Shown: positions 56,902-64,000 of the stretch, piece after piece | How positions within the stretch are numbered: position 1 is the first letter of the stretch | Layout: each line of letters opens with the position of its first letter | NCBI GenBank assembly: GCA_035610835.1 | Contig: CM069444.1 | Location: 2,920,875-2,984,874, forward strand | DNA: 64,000 nt | Reading direction: 5' to 3' | Origin: Ophiura sarsii | Taxonomy: Eukaryota; Echinodermata; Ophiuroidea; Amphilepidida; Ophiuridae | Notes under the pieces: model-generated | Seen by the model: only the letters and a program-made list of their open reading frames with translations | Databases searched by the model: none | What the model was told of the DNA's origin: nothing | Position numbers and translations under genes: made by a program

Positions 56902-57180
56902 AGGCGACGAAAAAACAAAAAAACCTGTTTTACGGGCGGGCAGACCTGTCAAGTGGGTTGGTCAGTGGGAGGGGGGTAAATTAATTTGTTTGTCTAAAAT
57001 GTCACAAAAATCTGCAAAAATTTGGATTTTTTTGTTTAAATTTGTGAGGAAAAAAAAATTACCGGTTTTCGGACACAAAACGGCTGATTTTACATAATTT
57101 GAGAAAAAAAATTATTAAAAAAAAAATCTAAAAAATTCTTGAAAAACGCAAAAAAAGTGTGTGTTTTTCTCCTCGTCTTA
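56902..57180. repeat. AGGCGACGAAAAAAC-ended repeat
   Basis: AGGCGACGAAAAAAC, then TTTTACGGGCGGGCAGACCT and GTCAAGTGGGTTGG; closes near TTTTTCTCCTCGTCTTATGG. Member of the same family as 30905-31092, without the C run. Confidence 0.5.
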
Positions 57181-57583
57181 TGGTGACTGTTTGCATAATT
57201 TTGTGACATCAATATTTAGGGGGAAATTGTTTGTTTATCCATAGATATCCTCCATAGGGTAGGGTCTAGCCTTTCACCAAGACGTTGTGGGGTGAGTGTG
57301 ACCACTTTTAAAACAGTGGGAGCGCCCTCTATAAAAATAGTATGATACAACGTCTTTCCGCAAACAATCTTTGTATTATGTTTATGTTAATGTTTTGTAT
57401 TTTTTTACGGAAGATTTATCTCCGAAAAATTGTGCTTGCTGATTGGTTGATAATGATGTCACGATATATCGGGAGACGTCATCGATATCAAGTGCTATCT
57501 TTAAACGTTGTCGTCAATAGAATTCCAATCATGTGTTACGATGACGACGGGTGTTTGATCGACACATATTGCTTACACGGTAG

Positions 57584-59744
57584 ACAAGGCGGTTCTCGAA
57601 CGGCGCGTCTAGCCTGTTCATTAAAAGTGACTTGAAAGAAATGATGATGAAACATATGATACAATGTAGCACTGTCACAGAGGTATGCATTGTAGTCAAT
57701 GCAAGGGATGTAATACCTTGAAAAATTTAATCAACAAAAAGAACACACCAACCCCCTTCCCTATACCAAATCACATCAAGATAGGCCTTACAGATCTTAT
57801 TTGACCCCAGATGACCTCTGATGACCTTGAAAATTTAATCAGCAAAAAGAACACACCAACCCCCTTTCCTCCACCAAATCACATCAAGATAGGCCTTACG
57901 GATCTTATTTGACCCCAGATGACCTCTGATGACCTCGACAAATTAATCAACAAAAAGAACACACCATCCCTCTTCCGTCCACCAAATCCCATCAAGATAG
58001 GCCTTACGGATCTTATTTGACCCCAGATGACCTTGAATGACCTCTGATGACCTTGAAAATTTAATCAGCAAAAAGAATACACCACCTCCTTCCCTCCACC
58101 AAATCCAATCAAGATAGGCCTTACTGATCTATTTGACACCATATTTGACCCCCGATGACCCCGAAAAATTAATCAACAAAAAGAACACACCACCCCCTCC
58201 CTTCCCTCCACCAAATCCCATCAAGATAGGCCTTACTGATCTATTTGACCCCCGATGACCCCGAAAAATTAATCAACAAAAAGAACACACCATCCCTCTT
58301 CCGTCCACCAAATCACATCAAGATAGGCCTTACTGATCTATTTGACCCCATATTTGACCCCATATTTGACCCCCGATGACCCCGAAAAATGAATCAACAA
58401 AAAGAACACACCACCCCCCTTCCCTCCACCAAATCCCATCAAGATAGGCCTTACTGATCTATTTGACCCCATATTTGACCCCGATGACCCCGAAAAATTA
58501 ATCAACAAAAAGAACACACCATCCCTCTTCCGTCCACCAAATCCCATCAAGATAGGCCTTACTGATCTATTTGACTCCGATGACCCCGAAAAATTAATCA
58601 ACAAAAAGAACACGCCACCCCCCTTCCCTCCACCAAATCCCATCAAGATAGGCCTTACTGATCTATTTGACCCCATATTTGACCCCCCGATGACCCCGAA
58701 AAATTAATCAACAAAAAGAACACACCATCCCTCTTCCGTCCACCAAATCCCATCAAGATAGGCCTTACTGATCTATTTGACCCCATATTTGACCCCCGAT
58801 GACCCCGAAAAATTAATCAACAAAAAGAACACACCACCCCCCTTCCCTCCACCAAATCCCATCAAGATAGGCCTTACTGATCTATTTGACCCCATATTTG
58901 ACCCCCGATGACCCCGAAAAATTAATCAACAAAAAGAACACACCACCCCCCTTCCCTCCACCAAATCCCATCAAGATAGGCCTTACTGATCTATTTGACC
59001 CCATATTTGACCCCGATGACCCCGAAAAATTAATTAACAAAAAGAACACACCATCCCTCTTCCGTCCACCAAATCCCATCAAGATAGGCCTTACTGATCT
59101 ATTTGACTCCGATGACCCCGAAAAATTAATCAACAAAAAGAACACACCACCCCCTTCCCTCCACCAAATCCCATCAAGATAGGCCTTACTGATCTATTTG
59201 ACCCCATATTTGACCCCCGATGACCTTGAATGACCTCCGATGACCTTGAAAATTTAATCAGCAAAAAGAACACACCACCCCCTTCCCTCTACCAAATCCC
59301 ATCAAGATCGGCCTTACGGATCTTATTTGACCCCATATTTGACCCCGATGACCTTGAATGACCTCCAATGACCTTGAAAATCTAATCAGCAAAAGAACAC
59401 CCCACCCCCTTCCCTGACATCAAGTCCCATCAAGATAGGCCTTACGGATCTCTAGATATCGCGTCACAACGCGTCTCAAAAGTTTTAAGCATATTTGACC
59501 CCGATGACCTTGTATGACCCCCGATGACCTTGAAAAATCAATCAGCAACAGAACGCACCACCCCCCTTCCCTCCACCAAGTCCCATCACGATAGGCCTTA
59601 CGGATCTCCAGATATCGCGTCACAAAGGTATTTCTTAGCACACGGCATACGGCGGACGGCATACGGCGGACGGCATACGGCGGACGCCGGACAGAAATAG
59701 TGATAACATAGTCTCTTTCTGATTACATCAGGCGAGACAAAAAG
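57584..59744 (+). mobile_element. Satellite-bearing element B
   Basis: 2.16 kb. Same left end (ACAAGGCGGTTCTCGAACGG, here with GTCTAGCCTG instead of GTCTCGCCTG) and same right end (CAGGCGAGACAAAAAG) as elements A and C. The core has ~18 units; the first and last few are the GACCTTGAA/GACCTCTGATG type and the central ones the GACCCCGAAAAATTAATC type. Near the right end a TACGGCGGACGGCA microrepeat precedes GACGCCGGACAG. Non-coding. Confidence 0.75.
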
Positions 59745-60032
59745 CTATTTGCACAAAGATTGCTCGGTGCTCGACAGGTAATTTTGCGAGGTGTCTTTGA
59801 CAAAGACGAGGTAGGAACGCTAGGTCAAATTTATTTATTATTTATAAATCACATTCAAAAGATGTATAATAGTTGCTTAATAATTCATGTTTTAAAAACA
59901 TAAAGATTCAAATATCTTTTAGTGTATTTCCGGAAAGCTAAATCCTGGAAGAAGGAAAAAAACCTTTTTCTGGAATTTCCCAAATAAGGATCTGTATTCA
60001 TTCATACCGTAAAAAATGTGTTACTTTTCAAG
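59745..60032. other. Spacer between elements B and C
   Basis: 288 bp of unique AT-rich sequence separates the two head-to-tail elements. No features seen. Confidence 0.5.
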
Positions 60033-63000
60033 ACAAGGCGGTTCTCGAACGGCGCGTCTCGCCTGTTCATCAAAAGTGACTTGAATGAAATGATGATGAA
60101 ACATATGATACAATGTAGCACTGTCACAGAGGTATGCATTGTAGTTAATGCAAGGGATGTAATACCTTGAAAAATTTAATCAAATCACATCAAGATAGGC
60201 CTTACAGATCTTATTTGACCCCAGATGACCTCTGATGACCTTGAAAATTTAATCAGCAAAAAGAACACACCAACCCCCTTCCCTCCACCAAATCACATCA
60301 AGATAGGCCTTACGGATCTTATTTGACCCCAGATGACCTCTGATGACCTCCACAAATTAATCAACAAAAAGAACACACCATCCCTCTTCCGTCCACCAAA
60401 TCCCATCAAGATAGGCCTTACGGATCTTATTTGACCCCAGATGACCTTGAATGACCTCCGATGACCTTGAAAATTTAATCAGCAAAAAGAATACACCACC
60501 CCCCTTCCCTCCACCAAATCCAATCAAGATAAGCCTTACTGATCTATTTGACCCCATATTTGACCCCCGATGACCCCGAAAAATTAATCAACAAAAAGAA
60601 CACACCACCCCCTTCCCTCCACCAAATCCCATCAAGATAGGCCTTACTGATCTATTTGACCCCATATTTGACCCCGATGACCCCGAAAAATTAATCAACA
60701 AAAAGAACACACCATCCCTCTTCCGTCCACCAAATCCCATCAAGATAGGCCTTACTGATCTATTTGACCCCATATTTGATCCCCGATGACCCCGAAAAAT
60801 TAATCAACAAAAAGAACACACCACCCCCTTCCCTCCACCAAATCCCATCAAGATAGGCCTTACTGATCTATTTGACCCCATATTTGACCCCCAATGACCC
60901 CGAAAAATTAATCAACAAAAAGAACACACCATCCCTCTTCCGTCCACCAAATCCCATCAAGATAGGCCTTACTGATCTAAACACTTCAAAAGAAGTTAGT
61001 TCCCCTTTAGGGTTTCCCTTATATTTTCAAAAATATTCATTGGGTTGAAATGGGTTTTCTGTCAAATTGTTATGAGGTTCATACCAATACTTGACCAAAA
61101 TTTCAAATCAACAGGTTCTGTCATGCTTGAGTGAGCGTGTATTGAATGACAGAATGTCCCATTTCAAAAGTTGTTAAAATAATGTTTAGTAGTGTGTGTA
61201 TCCACCACGTTGGTGTATCAATTGACGACATCGATTTCTCATAGTGTTGATGAGTCGCGCTACTCGATATGGAAGTCCAACTCTTGTTGTACCAGAATTT
61301 TAACCCAACTGGTGCTTCCATGCTCAAATTAGCATGCATTGAAAGAGGGAATGTTGTTTTTGAAAATGAGCAATATCCTGTAATGAAGGTTGATCAGCCA
61401 GTCAATGTGGCTTTCACTGCCTGATGCTAATGTGTTTATGATTAGTGTTCCCATATTGTGTATGTAACCATGCCCCATTTATCCAGCCAGGAAAGATCCT
61501 CCCGCTACTAAACATTATTTTAGCAAATTTTGAAATTAAACGTTATTTTACCAACTTTTGAAATGTGACATTCCGTCATTCAATACGTGCTCACTCGAGC
61601 ATGACAGAACCTGCTGATTTGAAATTTTGGTCAAGTATTGGTATGAAGCCCATAATTATTTGACTAAAAACCCCAATTCATTCCAATGTATTGTTTTGGA
61701 AATATACGGGAACCCCTAAAGGGGAACTTACTTCTTTTGAAGTGTTTATTTGACCCCATATTTGACCCCCGATGACCCTGAAAAATTAATCAACAAAAAG
61801 AACACACCACCCCCTTCCCTCCACCAAATCCCATCAAGATAGGCCTTACTGATCTATTTGACCCCATATTTGACCCCCGATGACCCCGAAAAATTAATCA
61901 ACAAAAAGAACACACCATCCCTCTTCCGTCCACCAAATCCCATCAAGATAGGCCTTACTGATCTATTTGACCCCATATTTGACCCCCGATGACCCCGAAA
62001 AATTAATCAACAAAAAGAACACACCATCCCTCTTCCGTCCACCAAATCCCATCAAGATAGGCCTTACTGATCTATTTGACCCCATATTTGACCCCCGATG
62101 ACCCCGAAAAATTAATCAACAAAAAGAACACACCATCCCTCTTCCGTCCACCAAATCCCATCAAGATAGGCCTTACTGATCTATTTGACCCCCGATGACC
62201 CCGAAAAAATAATCAACAAAAAGAACACCCCATCCCTCTTCCGTCCACCAAATCCCATCAAGATAGGCCTTACTGATCTATTTGACCCCCGATCACCCCG
62301 AAAAATAAATCAACAAAAAGAACACACCATCCCTCTACCAAATCCCATCAAGATAGGCCTTACTGATCTATGTGACCCCATATTTGACCCCCGATGACCC
62401 CGAAAAATTAATCAACAAAAAGAACACACCACCCCCTTCCCTCCACCAAATCCCATCAAGATAGGCCTTACTGATCTATTTGACCCCATATTTGACCCCC
62501 GATGACCCCGAAAAATTAATCAACAAAAAGAACACACCACCCCCCCTTCCCTCCACCAAATCCTATCAAGATAGGCCTTACTGATCTATTTGACCCCAAA
62601 TGAACCCGAAAAATTAATCAACAAAAAGAACACCACCCCCCTTCCCTCCACCAAATCCCATCAAGATAGGCCTTACTGATCTATTTGACCCCCAATGACC
62701 CCGAAAAATTAATCAACAAAAAGAACACACCATCCCTCTTCCGTCCACCAAATCCCATCAAGATAGGCCTTACTGATCTATTTGACCCCATATTTTACCC
62801 CTGATGACCCCGAAAAATTAATCAACAAAAAGAACACCCCATCCCCCTTCCCTCCACCAAATCCAATCAAGATAGGCCTTATGGATCTTATTTGACCCCC
62901 GATGACCTTGAATGACCTCTGATGACCTTGAAAATTTATTCAGCAAAAAGAACACACCACTCCCCTTCCCTCCACCAAATCTCATCAATATAGGCCTTAC

Positions 63001-63673
63001 TGATCTATTTGACCCCATATTTGACCCCGATGACCTCTGGTGACCTTGAAAATTTAATTAGCAAAAAGAACACACCACCCCCCTTCCCTCCACCAAATCC
63101 CATCAAGATAGGCCTTACTGATCTATTTGACCCCATATTTGACCCCCGATGACCTTGAATGACCTCCGATGACCTTGAAAATTTAATCAGCAAAAAGAAC
63201 ACACCACCCCCTTCCCTCCACCAAATCCCATCAAGATCGGCCTTACGGATCTTATTTGACCCCATATTTGACCCCGATGACCTTGAATGACCTCCAATGA
63301 CCTTGAAAATCTAATCAGCAAAAGAACACCCCACCCCCTTCCCTGACATCAAGTCCCATCAAGATAGGTCTTACGGATCTCTAGATATCGTGTCACAACG
63401 CGTCTCAAAAGTTTTAAGCATATTTGACCCCGATGACCTTGTATGACCCCCGATGACCTTGAAAAATCAATCAGCAACAGAACGCACCACCCCCCTTCCC
63501 TCCACCAAGTCCCATCACGATAGGCCTTACGGATCTCCAGATATCGCGTCACAAAGGTATTGCTTAGCACACGGCTGACGGCGGACGGCATACGGCATAC
63601 GGCATACGGCGGACGCCGGACAGAAATAGTGATAACATAGTCTCTTTCTGATTACATCAGGCGAGACAAAAAG
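60033..63673 (+). mobile_element. Satellite-bearing element C, interrupted
   Basis: 3.64 kb including a 767-bp insertion. Ends as in A and B. The left unique part is slightly shorter than in A (the first AACAAAAAGAACACACC is missing). The right ~870 bp closely match the right part of element A, including rare variants such as CTCATCAATATAGG and CCTTATGGATC, so A and C share a more recent origin or have exchanged sequence. Confidence 0.75.
60980..61746. mobile_element. Tc1-like element with relic transposase, inserted in satellite
   Basis: Ends AACACTTCAAAAGAAGT and ACTTCTTTTGAAGTGTT are the start of ~220-bp inverted arms. TA is duplicated on both sides (60978-60979, 61747-61748) and deleting the insert restores the satellite unit GATCTATTTGACC. 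Minus-strand codons ending at the TAA at 61186-61188 read LPYRVARLINTMRNRC then RQLIHQRGGYTHY. This resembles the extreme C-terminus of Tc1/mariner transposases (a helix followed by GG.T.Y). No catalytic domain remains, so it is non-autonomous. Confidence 0.85.
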
Positions 63674-64000
63674 GGTAGGTTGAAAATGGACAAACAAACA
63701 CACATTTTATTTTTGCCTTATCCATAGGATCACAGCAGCCTAAGTGTTTATCTCATAATACTGCAAAATATATAACAGATAGGGGCTTTTCTTTTGTTCA
63801 GATCCGGCGAGGTAAACTATTCCTGTGTGGGAGGGCTAGTGCGTGGCCACTATGCTACACTAGACTAACTGTTTTGGCAAAGTAGTTGATATAGATTATT
63901 TATTATGGAGTTATTCAAGCATCACATATCTTGCGAGTTGCTGCCCATACCTCTTTCAAACTTAAAACAATGAAGCGATTAGCATTTTAAACAATGGGAA
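63674..64000. other. Window end, nothing recognised
   Basis: Unique AT-rich sequence without a supported exon or element; presumably still the myosin intron. Confidence 0.4.

Noticed and set aside
57342..57635. Plus-strand 97-codon frame as a further gene or myosin exon
   Set aside because: No splice-flanked similarity to the myosin motor on the minus strand, no recognisable domain on the plus strand, and it runs into the left end of element B.
60033..63673. Element C as part of a centromere
   Set aside because: The array is only a few kb, has defined shared ends with A and B, and lies in gene-bearing DNA; an interspersed element fits better.

Overview
The window is AT-rich, intron-bearing animal DNA, almost certainly from a marine invertebrate. 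An intronless Toll-like receptor (TLR) with a decayed tandem paralogue, a single class I myosin of the MYO1D/MYO1G type, dense miniature transposons and many long poly-C/poly-G tracts fit an invertebrate deuterostome best. An echinoderm is my guess, but a mollusc is not excluded. No bacterial signature is present: no operons, Shine-Dalgarno sites or CRISPR.

Two protein-coding loci can be supported, both on the minus strand. (1) The 3' half of a class I myosin gene runs from 56860 down to 11534 in ten exons, whose splice sites and reading phases all fit together. It covers the end of the motor, the converter, the IQ lever arm and the whole TH1 tail. The 5' motor exons lie beyond position 64000. 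(2) The 31-kb intron between exons 5 and 6 (20472-51482) holds an intact single-exon TLR of 890 residues (35812-38484) and a broken paralogue (46540-49241). The paralogue has two frameshifts and two nonsense codons. Both copies keep a TATA box and initiator 28 bp apart.

The rest is repeats. Three related elements (41316-46229, 57584-59744, 60033-63673) share fixed left and right ends that carry a 10-bp subterminal inverted repeat, and a core of ~109-bp satellite units. One lies between the TLR copies and two lie upstream of the visible myosin exons. The third is split by a Tc1-like element with a TA target duplication. Elsewhere there are several miniature inverted-repeat families: TTAA-ended types, an 8-bp-duplication family whose termini are poly-G/poly-C, hAT-like copies and long fold-backs. 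There are also tRNA-derived repeats, a non-LTR retrotransposon 3' end with a 13-bp target duplication, and many minisatellites.

The most unusual pattern is that four of the ten myosin exons (visible exons 4, 6, 7 and 10) have had one edge copied in tandem, in three of them together with the splice acceptor. The stop codon of the myosin gene also coincides with the TTAA end of a repeat. The long stretches with no entry of their own are introns or intergenic DNA in which I found no gene.
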